A stretch of 64,000 bases of DNA from Clostridia bacterium (lineage in GTDB: Bacteria; Bacillota; Clostridia; UBA1381), in assembly GCA_017935675.1 (NCBI GenBank), contig JAGBHE010000037.1:1-64000 (forward strand). The letters are read 5' to 3'. Below the pieces are notes generated by a model. It saw only the letters and a list, made by a program, of their open reading frames with translations. It made no database searches and was not told the DNA's origin. Positions within the stretch are counted from its first letter, which is position 1; the number at the start of each line of letters is the position of its first letter. Shown piece by piece: positions 8,436-18,229 of the stretch. A program made the translations under genes and the position numbers.

Positions 8436-8469
8436 GTAACTATTATGAGTAAAATAAGAGAGGCGTGTT

Positions 8470-9252
8470 ATGATACATAGGGAGTTTTCAATATTATTGC
8501 AGGATAAGGGCTTTGAAGAGCTGAACCCTGTACAGGCGGGATATCAGCACTGTGATCCCGGTCATTCCTTCGGCCCCAGCATACGTGAACATTACCTGAT
8601 TCATTATGTTGTTTCCGGAGAGGGAGGTTTTGAGAACAAAAATAATAAATACAAGGTGCAGGCCGGGAGCATTTTTATAATACGTCCCGGTGAAATGACA
8701 TTTTACAGGGCGTCGGCTTCAAACCCATGGGAATATATCTGGATAGGCTTTACCGGGCGTCTCGCTTCAAGATTTGACGAGCTGCCGGATGTTGTTGAAA
8801 TTGCCGACCCAACGGTCTTTACCGATATTCTGAGCAGCGGCGGATTCAATGAAATGCGTGAAGAATATCTTGCGGGACAGCTTTTTATTCTGATGTCCGG
8901 TCTTTTCGGAGGCAGTAAGAAGGCGGCGGGATATACGAGCCGCACCGCAAACTATATCGACATGAATTATATGATGCCTCTTTCTGTTGAAAGGCTTGCC
9001 GGAGATTTGTGTATTGACAGAAGATATCTGTCACGGATTTTTAAAAGAGATTACGGGATAGGTGTTAAGGATTATATAACAAAGGTAAGAATGACCCATG
9101 CAAAAAAATTCCTTTCGGAGGGGCACACTGTCGGAAGAACTGCCGCAATGACGGGATATGGAGATGTTTTTAATTTTTCGAGAATGTTTAAAAAATATTT
9201 CGGTATAAGTCCCCAGGCTGTACGGCTTGGTGAAAAAAATAGTTATAAATAA
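8470..9252 (+). CDS. AraC family transcriptional regulator (cupin + HTH)
   Basis: A 260-residue regulator. The N-terminal sugar-sensing cupin half (about 25-130) includes HYVVSGEGGFENKNNKYKVQAG and FIIRPGEMTFYRA. The C-terminal half has two helix-turn-helix motifs of the AraC/XylS family (about 160-255; LSVERLAGDLCIDRRYLSRI and YGDVFNFSRMFKKYFGISPQ). It is divergently transcribed from the GH4 glycosidase with a short shared regulatory region, so it probably activates that gene in response to the sugar. GAGAGG precedes ATG 8470. Confidence 0.9.
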   Translation: MIHREFSILLQDKGFEELNPVQAGYQHCDPGHSFGPSIREHYLIHYVVSGEGGFENKNNKYKVQAGSIFIIRPGEMTFYRASASNPWEYIWIGFTGRLASRFDELPDVVEIADPTVFTDILSSGGFNEMREEYLAGQLFILMSGLFGGSKKAAGYTSRTANYIDMNYMMPLSVERLAGDLCIDRRYLSRIFKRDYGIGVKDYITKVRMTHAKKFLSEGHTVGRTAAMTGYGDVFNFSRMFKKYFGISPQAVRLGEKNSYK

Positions 9253-9324
9253 GCAGGTACAAGCATATTATATAGTTATATCCGGACAGGTTGTGAAAAA
9301 ACAAAAGCATTTTTTCGGTTATGC

Positions 9325-9353
9325 TTGACTGTTTTATATTTTTGGTGTAAAAT
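9325..9353 (+). promoter_or_regulatory. promoter of hppA
   Basis: TTGACT at 9325-9330, 17-bp spacer, TAAAAT at 9348-9353. The leader to ATG 9460 is about 100 nt with no obvious structured element. Confidence 0.6.
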
Positions 9354-9459
9354 AAAGTAACAGGCATTGTGAAAATGTTTTCGGACATGCTTTTGGAAGA
9401 TGCAGGCAAACTGATGTAAATATCTGTCTGTATCTGATATTTATTTTGGAGGTATTGTT

Positions 9460-11553
9460 ATGGAAGTATTTTTAAATATTGCACCGGTGATTGTTCTGTT
9501 GTGTGCTCTTGCGGCGCTGGGCTACTCTGTATTCATGTTTTATGATGTTAAAAGAAAGCCTGAGGGTACAAGCACTATGATATCAATCGGAAATAAAATC
9601 AGGGAGGGGGCTATGGCATATCTGAGACGTCAGTACAAAACGGTAGGCGTGTTTTTCGCCGTTATGTTTGTAATTTTATGCCTGCTTGCTTCAGGCGGAT
9701 TTTTGACATGGTTTGTGCCATTTGCTTTTTTGTCCGGCGGCTTTTTCTCAGGGCTTTCCGGCTTTGTGGGAATGAAGATTGCAACATACGCCAACACAAG
9801 AACCGCAAACGGAGCCAGGGAAAGCCTTAACAAAGGTCTTAAGATTGCTTTTGCCTCAGGCTCTGTTATGGGACTTACGGTTGTAGGTCTCGGACTTTTT
9901 GATATAAGCGTATGGTTTCTTATATTGAGAAGTGTTTACGGAAGTGATATTTCAAGTATTATGAGCTCTATGCTGACCTTTGGTATGGGTGCAAGCTCAA
10001 TGGCGCTGTTTGCAAGAGTCGGCGGCGGAATTTTTACAAAGGCCGCAGACGTAGGCGCGGATCTTGTTGGAAAGGTTGAAGCGGGGATTCCGGAGGATGA
10101 CCCGAGAAACCCCGCATGTATTGCCGATAACGTAGGAGATAACGTCGGCGATGTTGCCGGAATGGGTGCAGACCTTTATGAATCATATGTCGGCTCTGTT
10201 ATATCCTCCGGTGCATTGGCAGTTGCTGCCGGTCTTGGCTTCGGAGGCGTTATTATACCTATGCTGATAGCGGCGATTGGCATTATCGCTTCAATAGCGG
10301 GAACATTTTTTGTCAGCACCAAGGAGGGAGCGGACCAGAAAATGCTTCTCGGCTCATTGAGGCGCGGAACATACATAAGTTCTGTTATTTCGGCAGTCGG
10401 CGCGGCAATTCTTATTTATACCGTTCTTCCCGAAAATACAGGGGTGTTCTGGGCAGTTATTTCAGGGCTTCTTGCAGGCGTTCTTATAGGCTTTTTTACA
10501 GAGTACTATACTTCTGATTCCTACAGTCCGACGCGTAAGCTTGCAAAATCCTCTGAAACGGGAAGTGCAACGATTATTATTGATGGAATTGCTCTCGGAA
10601 TGCTGTCAACGGCAATTCCTGTTATTATAATAGGTATATCCGTGCTTATAAGCTTTGCGGTTGCAGGCGGTTTTTCGGGAGCGGAAAATGCTTTTTCATG
10701 CGGTTTGTACGGCGTTGGCATATCGGCGGTAGGTATGCTGTCTACGCTTGGAATTACTCTTGCAACGGACGCATACGGGCCTGTTGCCGATAATGCCGGG
10801 GGTATCGCGGAGATGTCAGGACTTGAAAAAACGGTGCGCCGGCGCACAGACGCTCTTGATTCTCTCGGAAACACAACTGCTGCTACGGGCAAGGGCTTTG
10901 CTATCGGTTCTGCTGCTTTGACGGCTCTTGCGCTTATCGTATCCTATACTGACAAGGTTCAGTCTCTCGGCGGTGAGCTTAATCTTACAATCACAAATCC
11001 AACTGTGCTTGTGGGATTGTTTGTGGGCGCAATGCTTCCGTTTTTGTTCAGTGCCTTTACAATGCAGGCTGTTGGCCGCGCGGCACAGAAAATTGTGATT
11101 GAGGTGCGCAGACAGTTCAGGGAAATAAAAGGACTTATGCATGGAAAGGCGGATGCGGACTATGCGGCGTGTGTTGATATCTGTACGCGTTCATCGCTTA
11201 AGGAAATGATTCTTCCGGCAGCTCTCGGCATATTTGCGCCTTTGGCTGCAGGTATTGTTCTCGGAGTGAACGGCGTTGTGGGAATGCTGGCGGGGGCACT
11301 TGTTTCAGGCTTTGTTCTGGCTGTCATGATGGCGAATTCCGGCGGGAGCTGGGATAATGCGAAAAAATATATTGAAGCCGGAAATTATAACGGAAAGGGT
11401 TCGGAGAACCACAAAGCCGCAGTAGTCGGCGACACTGTGGGCGATCCTTTTAAGGATACTTCCGGTCCGAGTGTAAATATCCTTATAAAGCTGCTTAGCA
11501 TGGTTTCAATAGTATTTGCCGCTGTTGTTGTAAACTTTTCTTTATTTAATTAA
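9460..11553 (+). CDS. hppA: membrane-bound ion-translocating pyrophosphatase
   Basis: A 697-residue protein with about 16 hydrophobic segments that couples PPi hydrolysis to Na+ and/or H+ export. The PPi-binding signatures are intact: [23 protein letters not shown] (about 199-221, written across two conserved blocks), [21 protein letters not shown] and the C-terminal [14 protein letters not shown]. The loop [13 protein letters not shown] has alanine where K+-independent enzymes carry lysine, so this is the K+-dependent class. Many clostridial members of that class pump Na+, but the ion is not proven here. The ribosome site is TTGGAGG before ATG 9460. It is a single-gene unit with its own promoter and a strong terminator. 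It complements the PPi-type phosphofructokinase and soluble pyrophosphatase found elsewhere in the window. Confidence 0.96.
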   Translation: MEVFLNIAPVIVLLCALAALGYSVFMFYDVKRKPEGTSTMISIGNKIREGAMAYLRRQYKTVGVFFAVMFVILCLLASGGFLTWFVPFAFLSGGFFSGLSGFVGMKIATYANTRTANGARESLNKGLKIAFASGSVMGLTVVGLGLFDISVWFLILRSVYGSDISSIMSSMLTFGMGASSMALFARVGGGIFTKAADVGADLVGKVEAGIPEDDPRNPACIADNVGDNVGDVAGMGADLYESYVGSVISSGALAVAAGLGFGGVIIPMLIAAIGIIASIAGTFFVSTKEGADQKMLLGSLRRGTYISSVISAVGAAILIYTVLPENTGVFWAVISGLLAGVLIGFFTEYYTSDSYSPTRKLAKSSETGSATIIIDGIALGMLSTAIPVIIIGISVLISFAVAGGFSGAENAFSCGLYGVGISAVGMLSTLGITLATDAYGPVADNAGGIAEMSGLEKTVRRRTDALDSLGNTTAATGKGFAIGSAALTALALIVSYTDKVQSLGGELNLTITNPTVLVGLFVGAMLPFLFSAFTMQAVGRAAQKIVIEVRRQFREIKGLMHGKADADYAACVDICTRSSLKEMILPAALGIFAPLAAGIVLGVNGVVGMLAGALVSGFVLAVMMANSGGSWDNAKKYIEAGNYNGKGSENHKAAVVGDTVGDPFKDTSGPSVNILIKLLSMVSIVFAAVVVNFSLFN

Positions 11554-11555
11554 GA

Positions 11556-11603
11556 ACTGCTGCATTAAAGATTTATTTTGCAAAATATCTTTAATGCAGC
11601 AGT
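11556..11603. terminator. bidirectional terminator between hppA and an AraC gene
   Basis: Perfect 17-bp stem ACTGCTGCATTAAAGAT (11556-11572) with its complement at 11587-11603. It sits between convergent genes, with A/T-rich tails on both sides. Confidence 0.9.
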
Positions 11604-11607
11604 CCTT

Positions 11608-12444
11608 TTAATTTGTGTCGGTGCCGAGAGTGTCAAGGCTTTTTTTATATTTGAGGGGTGAGGTTCCTGTTTCGGACCGGAAGACCCGTTCAAAATCATT
11701 AAGACTGTTAAAACCGCAGCTTAATGCCACATCTGTAAGATTCATTCCTTTTTCAATATATTTTTTTGAATGAATTACCCGTATCGCTGATACATATTTG
11801 GGTATGCTGAGCCCTGTCAGAGCGTTGAATTTCCTTGAAATTGAGTATCTGCTCGTATAGAATACCTTTTCAAGCAGCTCTAAGTTTATGGGCTCATTAA
11901 AATGTTTTTCAATATATTTTATAATTTCATATATTTCACCCTTGTTTTGTGAGGGTGAAGAATTTTTTGAAAGCAGGATAAGAAATTCGCTCAGATGAAG
12001 AATGCTGAGATCCTTTTCCGATTTGTTCCGGATATTCATGTAGTCCTCTGATAACAAGTCCATCAATGTACAAAATTTGTTAAAATGTTTTTCACATGAT
12101 ATTACTGGACAAAGGGGATTGAAGCAGCTCAGCAAGTCTGTTTCCAGAGCTTTTTCCATGCGCTCAAGAAAATCCGGCCTGAAGTTTATCATGAATCTTT
12201 TCTGAGGAGCGCAGCTGTTTGAAAAGGTCATATGCGGGATAAACGGCGGGATAAGCGCTATGCTGTTTTTGTCAAGGTTATATTCGTTTGAACCGATTTT
12301 CAGTGTTCTTGAGCTTTCGTATATATAAAGTATTTCATAATGATGGTGATAATGATTTTCACTCATGTCGGTTTTGTCGTTATACGTTCTTCGGCTAACA
12401 TGAAATCCGATAATATTCCGGGCGTATGAAAGATCGTCAGTCAT
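11608..12444 (-). CDS. AraC family transcriptional regulator
   Basis: A 278-residue protein. The N-terminal cupin-like sensor contains HHHYEILYIYESS and NSIALIPPFIPHMTF. The C-terminal AraC double helix-turn-helix runs about 180-270 (PINLELLEKVFYTSRYSISRKF, then MNLTDVALSCGFNSLNDFERVF and TGTSPLKYK). It is divergent from the GH105 gene that opens the pectin-use locus, so it is the most likely local activator. The facing GH105 promoter has an extended -10 and no good -35, typical of an activator-dependent promoter. Confidence 0.9.
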   Translation of the reverse strand: MTDDLSYARNIIGFHVSRRTYNDKTDMSENHYHHHYEILYIYESSRTLKIGSNEYNLDKNSIALIPPFIPHMTFSNSCAPQKRFMINFRPDFLERMEKALETDLLSCFNPLCPVISCEKHFNKFCTLMDLLSEDYMNIRNKSEKDLSILHLSEFLILLSKNSSPSQNKGEIYEIIKYIEKHFNEPINLELLEKVFYTSRYSISRKFNALTGLSIPKYVSAIRVIHSKKYIEKGMNLTDVALSCGFNSLNDFERVFRSETGTSPLKYKKSLDTLGTDTN

Positions 12445-12563
12445 TTTTATCTCCTTTAATTGATTTATAGTTCAATAATAACACATCCGGCGGATAAAGT
12501 CAATATTTCTGCAATAATTGTTAAAAAGCTCACAAGAAATGTGTAGAAATAAATAATTTAATA

Positions 12564-12572
12564 TGCTATAAT
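12564..12572 (+). promoter_or_regulatory. extended -10 element upstream of the GH105 gene
   Basis: TGCTATAAT at 12564-12572. No recognisable -35 box lies 16-18 bp upstream, consistent with dependence on an activator such as the divergent AraC protein. Confidence 0.5.
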
Positions 12573-12636
12573 GTTATTGTAAAGAATAATTCAGATTTGC
12601 ATATCCATTTTTAAATATTAATCGAAGGAGCTTATT

Positions 12637-13695
12637 ATGAAGAACTTAATTGAAAAGGCAGCGGACAGAATGATTTCCATAGGCAGTGATGGATTTTCAG
12701 AGAAATGTCCAATAAGTATTATTGATATTAATAAGTGGGAATGGGCGCAGGGGGTAGGCTTGTACGGATTATACAGGTATTGGAGCTTTTCCGGAGAACG
12801 CCGTTATTTTGATTTTCTTATCAATTGGTTCAACAGCCGTATTGAAGAAGGTTTGCCGGAGAAAAATGTAAATACATGCGCACCTATGCTGACGCTTACA
12901 TACCTTTATGAAAAAACAAAAAATGAAGAATGGCTTGAAATTATAAAGGAATGGTCACAGTGGATATACCACGATTTTCCGAGAACGGGAGATATGGGAA
13001 TTCAGCACATAACAACAGGCATTGAAAATAAAGGTCAGCTCTGGGCTGATACGCTTTTTATGACAAATCTTTTCCTTGCCCGCGCAGGAATGCTTCTCGG
13101 AAACGAGGATTATATAAATGAAAGCCAAAGGCAGTTTCTTGTACATATAAAGTATCTTTTTGATAAAACCTGCGGCTTATGGTTTCATGGCTGGAGCTTC
13201 CTCAGAATGGATAACTTTTCGGCTGTGCACTGGGGAAGAGGAAACTGCTGGTATACGGCAGGAGTTGTTGATTATATTGACATGGTTCCTCTTGAGCCCA
13301 CTATTAAAGAGTATCTTATAGCAACGCTGAAATCCCAGGCAGACGCTCTTGTTAAATATCAGGGTAAAAACGGCATGTGGAAAACAATTATAGATGACCC
13401 GACCTCCTATGACGAAACAAGCGCTACAGCAGGCTTTTGCTATGGACTTTTAAAGGCTGTAAGAAGAGGCTATCTTGATGAAAGCTATCTTGAATGTGCA
13501 ACTGCTGCTCTTGACGCCGTATGCAAAAGAATCGGCGAGGACGGTACAGTTCTTGAAGTATCCTACGGAACTCCCGTGTTCGATACGCCCGAGGAATATA
13601 AGGCAGTTGAGCTTTGTCCGATGACATACGGTCAGGCACTTGCAGTTTTGTGCTTGACTGAAGGGATGCAGATTAAAACGGTAAAATATGCTTAA
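12637..13695 (+). CDS. GH105 unsaturated rhamnogalacturonyl hydrolase (YteR/YesR-like)
   Basis: A 352-residue (alpha/alpha)6-barrel enzyme of glycoside hydrolase family 105 that removes the 4,5-unsaturated galacturonyl residue left by rhamnogalacturonan lyases. Family features are visible: WAQGVGLYGLYRYW (36-49), WADTLFM with the candidate general acid D138, HGW (184-186) and HWGRGNCWYTAG (198-209). Length is close to Bacillus YteR (about 373). There is no signal peptide, so it acts on imported disaccharides, which fits the LplABC-type importer downstream. ATG 12637 is preceded by GAAGGAG. It is followed by a second gene after 26 bp, probably the same transcript. Confidence 0.93.
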   Translation: MKNLIEKAADRMISIGSDGFSEKCPISIIDINKWEWAQGVGLYGLYRYWSFSGERRYFDFLINWFNSRIEEGLPEKNVNTCAPMLTLTYLYEKTKNEEWLEIIKEWSQWIYHDFPRTGDMGIQHITTGIENKGQLWADTLFMTNLFLARAGMLLGNEDYINESQRQFLVHIKYLFDKTCGLWFHGWSFLRMDNFSAVHWGRGNCWYTAGVVDYIDMVPLEPTIKEYLIATLKSQADALVKYQGKNGMWKTIIDDPTSYDETSATAGFCYGLLKAVRRGYLDESYLECATAALDAVCKRIGEDGTVLEVSYGTPVFDTPEEYKAVELCPMTYGQALAVLCLTEGMQIKTVKYA

Positions 13696-13721
13696 CAAGA
13701 ATTGAAAGGAGAATATGACTC

Positions 13722-15452
13722 ATGGTTTCTCAGGAAATAAGGGATTTAAAAAAAGAGCTTCTGAAAAAGAAGCTTTTGGAAATGGATAAAAAATATGATG
13801 AAAATGCAGGACTGCTCGGCGAAATGAAGTATGAGGAGAGCGTAATTCATTCAAAGGTAACCGGTATGGTGCACGGTACGGGAATAAACAGGGAATATGT
13901 TCTTTTTGTATTTATGACCGAAACGGAGGAGCGATATGAAAGAGCCATAGGAATCCTGAAAAAACTGAGTGCACTCCAGGATAAAAATCCCGAAAGCAGA
14001 ACCTGCGGCTTGTGGCCGTACTACATGGAGGAAAGCTTGGAGGATATGAAAGCTCCCGACTATAACTTTGCCGAGTTTGTTGGAAGTACATTCATTTATA
14101 TTATGAAGGAAAAAAGACATCTGATAGACGATGCTCTTGCAGGTGAAATAGAAGAGGTTCTGAGACTTGCCGCACATTGCTGCGTCAGGAGAAATGTGGG
14201 TGTTGACTATACAAACGCATGCTGTATGAGCGTGTACACAATTATTGCGGCGGCAGAAATTCTAAAAGACGATTATCTGTTTGAAAAGGGCAAGGCTGAG
14301 CTTATTCACTTTGTTGAATATACGCGTTTTAACGGTGCGTTCAGCGAATATAACAGTCCCTGCTACATACAGGTTGCAGCCGATTCCATTGCAAAGATGC
14401 AGATGTATTTTGAGGATGAGGAATGCAGAAAAATGGCGGATGAATTGAATGAATATTTGTGGGAGATGTGCGCTTCGCAGTACAGTACGGGCTTTAATCT
14501 GCTTACACCGCCGTATACGCGGGTATATGAGGATATAGATGAAAAAGAGATTCCGTTTTTTGTTTATCTTGCAACGGAGGGGAGATACGGAAGTAAAACG
14601 GACGCGCTCTGTATATACCATCTTTATGATATAAGCTGTCCCGAGAAGTACTATCCGTTATTTGAAAAAACAGGTTGGGTTAATAAAACCTACTATAAGA
14701 AGAATAATTTAAGAGAGGCCGAGGAGGATCTGACAATTGTCCGCGACCTTGAAAGCCCTGATCTTACGGTATATTCCTACATCACGGATGATTACCTGTT
14801 CGGTTCCCTGCAAAAGTCGGAGCTGTGGGTGCAGAGAAGAACTCTTATGACTGTTTGGGATAATGACAATAAAAAGGCGCTTAAGCTGTGCGGACTTAAA
14901 AATAATTTTGGGTTTTCCTCAGCAATGTCATATGTTGCCCAGAACAAAAATAAAGCTGTCGCACTTGTAGGCTTTTGCACGGATCACGGCGATAAACATT
15001 ATATTCTTGATTTGTTTAAGGACGGAAAGCTTAAGGCGCAAAGCCTTGTTTTCAAGCTGCAGCTTTCAGGCGGGTATGAAGGTCTCAGGTTTAAAGAGGA
15101 AAACGGAATGTATGTCCTTTCCGACGGTGATTTCAGAATATGCGTTAAGGTGGAAAAATGGGTTTATGACGGAAAGGAAGCTGAAGTCAGAATTGCCGAC
15201 GACGGTCTTGAGCTTGTCTGCTTCAGCGGTGAGGAAAGGGAAGTTGATTTTAATAAGCTTGGTGAAACATACGGAGTTTTAAGCTATGCAATAAATGAGA
15301 AGCCTGCAGGTATAGCAGTTGAAGCGAAGGACGGAAAAATACGAATTGTTTCGGAGAACGCAGAATATGAAATAACCGGCACTGCGGTACCTAAGACATA
15401 TAATGAGTGTATGAGGGGCACTGAGGTTATTGTGAACGATAAAGCGGAATGA
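13722..15452 (+). CDS. unrecognised probable carbohydrate-active protein
   Basis: A 576-residue protein I cannot assign to a family. No signal peptide is seen. The N-terminal 350 residues are helix-rich with repeated aromatic positions, as in (alpha/alpha)-toroid enzymes such as polysaccharide lyases or GH88/105. It contains FSEYNSPCYIQVAADSIAKM, reminiscent of the SEYNSPTY-type motif in some toroid lyase-like proteins. The C-terminal 200 residues look beta-rich, as in the beta-sandwich of heparinase-like or lyase folds. It follows the GH105 gene with AAAGGAG at its start and is likely co-transcribed, so a role in pectic oligosaccharide breakdown is plausible but unproven. Confidence 0.75.
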   Translation: MVSQEIRDLKKELLKKKLLEMDKKYDENAGLLGEMKYEESVIHSKVTGMVHGTGINREYVLFVFMTETEERYERAIGILKKLSALQDKNPESRTCGLWPYYMEESLEDMKAPDYNFAEFVGSTFIYIMKEKRHLIDDALAGEIEEVLRLAAHCCVRRNVGVDYTNACCMSVYTIIAAAEILKDDYLFEKGKAELIHFVEYTRFNGAFSEYNSPCYIQVAADSIAKMQMYFEDEECRKMADELNEYLWEMCASQYSTGFNLLTPPYTRVYEDIDEKEIPFFVYLATEGRYGSKTDALCIYHLYDISCPEKYYPLFEKTGWVNKTYYKKNNLREAEEDLTIVRDLESPDLTVYSYITDDYLFGSLQKSELWVQRRTLMTVWDNDNKKALKLCGLKNNFGFSSAMSYVAQNKNKAVALVGFCTDHGDKHYILDLFKDGKLKAQSLVFKLQLSGGYEGLRFKEENGMYVLSDGDFRICVKVEKWVYDGKEAEVRIADDGLELVCFSGEEREVDFNKLGETYGVLSYAINEKPAGIAVEAKDGKIRIVSENAEYEITGTAVPKTYNECMRGTEVIVNDKAE

Positions 15453-15467
15453 TGACGGAAAGGGGAA

Positions 15468-15575
15468 GTTTGAAAAAAGATAAGCGGCGCATCTTGTCGC
15501 CATCAGCGACTTGAAGTATAAACATACGTCGGCGTCGCTTCCGGCGGTAATCTGCTTGCTTCTCTTTTTTCAAAC
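15468..15575. repeat. 108-bp element bounded by 13-bp inverted repeats
   Basis: GTTTGAAAAAAGA (15468-15480) and its perfect complement TCTTTTTTCAAAC (15563-15575) enclose an 82-bp interior with further dyad symmetry (AGCGAC...GTCGCT). It lies between the 576-residue gene and the first SLH gene. It could be a terminator/attenuator or a small MITE-like insertion. Confidence 0.55.
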
Positions 15576-15606
15576 GGCCTTGGTGAAAGGAGTTCGGAAT
15601 ATAAAT

Positions 15607-18207
15607 ATGAAAAGAAAGTTAATTTTATTGCTGTCAGCAGCGTTGTGCTTCACCTCCATTGCTCCTGCCGCGGCAGAGGATACTGCAAAATCAGACGAAG
15701 AAGCTGTAATAGCTGTAGATGAGGAAAGAGCACAAATGCTCCTTAAAATGGACGCTGTCTACTACAGCGAGAGCCCGGAGGATTTAACAAGAAATGTTTC
15801 CAGAGGAGAATTTGCAAAAATTCTTGTAAAATACTTCGGGTATACAACAATGATGGGGGCTCCTGTTAAAAAGCCCTATGTTGATGTTGAGCTTACCAAT
15901 GGGTATGTAAGAGAAATAAAAGTATTGAAGGACATTGGCATTGTTACGGATGATGAAAAGCTTAAGTTCAGGCCCGATGACAGCATAACGGTTTCCGAGG
16001 CTTCTGTAATGCTGGCGCTTGCTCTCGGATACAAAAATCTCGGCGAAACGCTGACTGCATCGGCGCAGGGTGAGGTAATAAAAGGCGTCGAAAGAAAAAT
16101 GAATGACGCGGCGCTCCTTGATGATATCTATGCAATGCTTGAAAATTGCTTTGATATTGAAATGGTAACCTTCGGAGCTTCCTCGGGCAGCTACGGAGGC
16201 ACAGAGCTTGAAAAGGAGACGGTTCTGACAAAGGTTTATAAAGCGGTTCATAAAAGAGGTGTCGTAACGGCAAACAGCTGCACGGGTCTGTCGGAAGCCG
16301 GAGAGGCAACCGTTAAGGGCTTTGTTGAAATCGATAACGTTGTTTACAGCACAACAACAAATTCCTTTGGTGATTATCTCGGTTATACGGTTGATTATTA
16401 TATAAAGGATAATTCGGAAGATGAGCTTTTGTATGCTGTGCCGTATAAGCTGAACAAAACATTGCTTGTTGACGGTGACGATATTGTTTCTGTAAAAGCG
16501 TCGGGGCTTACATACTATAATGACAAAAATCACTCAAAAACAGTAAATTTAGACAGCAATTTTGATGTTATTTATAATAAAAAAGCATATACAGGCTACG
16601 GAACTCTTGATAATGTTATTCCGGAGGAGGGAGATATTCTTTTCCTTGACAATGACGGAGATAATAAGTATGACACAATGTTTGTGACATCCTATGAGTT
16701 CTGTATTGTCGGCGCTGTTGATGTATCGAACGGAATTGTTTACGATTCTCTTACGGAAGAAAAATTAGATTTCTCCGATGAAAAGCAGGAAATTGAAATT
16801 TATAATACTGAAGGCGGAAGAATTTCACTTTCAGGATTAAAACCGGGCAATGCACTGAGTATTGCCGCGAGCAGAAACACAGAAGGAGAAAAAATAATAA
16901 CAGCCTATGTTTCACCGGATCCCATAAGCGGTACGGTAAAGGGGATAGGAGAGGATACCGTCACTGTCGGCAGCAATGAATATGAATGCACCGAAGACTT
17001 TGAGGGCGGTCTTAAAATCGGAAGCACCGGTATGTTTTATCTGACTGCTACAGGGAAGATATTTCACTTTAAGGTTGGTGAAATGATTGATGAAGCAGGA
17101 ACATGGAAGGTTGGACTTGTTTACAGAAAAGGTATAAATGATGAAGATGAAAGTACATCGCTTACTGTATTTACACCGGATAATGAATTTATTTTCTACA
17201 GCTTTGATGAAAAGGTGCAGGTTAAAAAAACATCATCGCAAAGCGGCGGTATAGGCTTTACTGCTGCGTACAATTCAGTAAAAACAGGAGATATTATAAG
17301 ATATAAGGTTGACAGTGACGGAGAAATTTCAACACTTCAGCCGGCAGATGCGGGCATGCTTGATGATTCCGGAGAAAAAACATATTCGGATCCCACCTCC
17401 CTTCGCCTTATACACAGCGGTTCAACCGTAAGAAATTACTGGGGTATTTACAACCAGGCGTTCGGTGTTGATGACGAAACAATTTATTTTGTAATTCCCG
17501 ATGAGGAGGATTGGAATAACAAAAGACGATTCGGAACATCATACAGCTTCTCATCAGGCGGAGAAGAGAGAAATGTTGAGTATGCCGTTTACGGCTACGG
17601 TGAGTTTGATATACCCATTGCCGACATTTTTGTCATAAAGGCAAAAATCAGTTCAACCATAAACAAAAGCAGTACATCGGACCGTTATATTTTTGTGGTG
17701 GAGGATGTATATCAGGCTCTTGTTGATGAAGAGGTTGTATATAAAGTAACAGGCGTAACAAAAGGCTCAAAATCAAGCTTTTACTGTACCGTGCAGGACT
17801 ATGAGGACTACGGCATACAGCCGGGAGATATAATATGGCTTGCAAAAAATACCGACGGATTTATAAGCGCAGCCGAAAGAGGCTGTAACATACTCGGCAA
17901 GAATACGGAAGGTACAGCGATGGTAATCGGCGAAAAGCATACAAATGCGGCAGGCGAGCAGGATTACGGAAGGCTGGAATACGGCGAGGTTATTGCGGTT
18001 GAGGGTAATTATATTATTTATAAAATCCCCGGTGTAAACGGCACTGCCGATACAACACGTTTTTCGCTTATGTCGGGATATGTTACAAAAGCGGATTTGA
18101 AGGAAAAGTCAGTTACTGCCGGTAATATATCGGAGGTGACAAAGGGAGATAAGGTAGTCGGAAGTCTCGGCAGAGGCTTGACATTTGACTTGATTGTATT
18201 GAAATAA
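15607..18207 (+). CDS. secreted SLH-domain surface protein with a novel repeated module
   Basis: An 866-residue exported protein. The signal peptide is MKRKLILLLSAALCFTSIAP followed by AAAE. Degenerate SLH repeats fall at about 45-165 (SRGEFAKILVKYFGY, then FRPDDSITVSEASVMLALALGY), which would bind secondary cell-wall polymer. The remaining 650 residues are beta-rich and carry a motif of the form DxDGDNKYDTMFV, also present in the C-terminal half of the 59767-63723 protein (DINSDSVYDYVFIDN). The upstream stretch NKTLLVDGDDIVSVKASG aligns with NKTLIVKKSWYQEIDSVDNG there. The function of this module is unknown. ATG 15607 is 14 nt after GAAAGGAG, unusually far, but the signal peptide supports it. 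The longer in-frame start at 15511 falls inside the repeat element. Confidence 0.85.
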   Translation: MKRKLILLLSAALCFTSIAPAAAEDTAKSDEEAVIAVDEERAQMLLKMDAVYYSESPEDLTRNVSRGEFAKILVKYFGYTTMMGAPVKKPYVDVELTNGYVREIKVLKDIGIVTDDEKLKFRPDDSITVSEASVMLALALGYKNLGETLTASAQGEVIKGVERKMNDAALLDDIYAMLENCFDIEMVTFGASSGSYGGTELEKETVLTKVYKAVHKRGVVTANSCTGLSEAGEATVKGFVEIDNVVYSTTTNSFGDYLGYTVDYYIKDNSEDELLYAVPYKLNKTLLVDGDDIVSVKASGLTYYNDKNHSKTVNLDSNFDVIYNKKAYTGYGTLDNVIPEEGDILFLDNDGDNKYDTMFVTSYEFCIVGAVDVSNGIVYDSLTEEKLDFSDEKQEIEIYNTEGGRISLSGLKPGNALSIAASRNTEGEKIITAYVSPDPISGTVKGIGEDTVTVGSNEYECTEDFEGGLKIGSTGMFYLTATGKIFHFKVGEMIDEAGTWKVGLVYRKGINDEDESTSLTVFTPDNEFIFYSFDEKVQVKKTSSQSGGIGFTAAYNSVKTGDIIRYKVDSDGEISTLQPADAGMLDDSGEKTYSDPTSLRLIHSGSTVRNYWGIYNQAFGVDDETIYFVIPDEEDWNNKRRFGTSYSFSSGGEERNVEYAVYGYGEFDIPIADIFVIKAKISSTINKSSTSDRYIFVVEDVYQALVDEEVVYKVTGVTKGSKSSFYCTVQDYEDYGIQPGDIIWLAKNTDGFISAAERGCNILGKNTEGTAMVIGEKHTNAAGEQDYGRLEYGEVIAVEGNYIIYKIPGVNGTADTTRFSLMSGYVTKADLKEKSVTAGNISEVTKGDKVVGSLGRGLTFDLIVLK

Positions 18208-18229
18208 CCGGAAAGGAAGGTCAGAGCGA

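Noticed and set aside
15784..16533. 249-codon open frame opposite the first SLH gene
   Set aside because: It is the complement of a coding region with a signal peptide and SLH repeats; its composition is that of a shadow frame.
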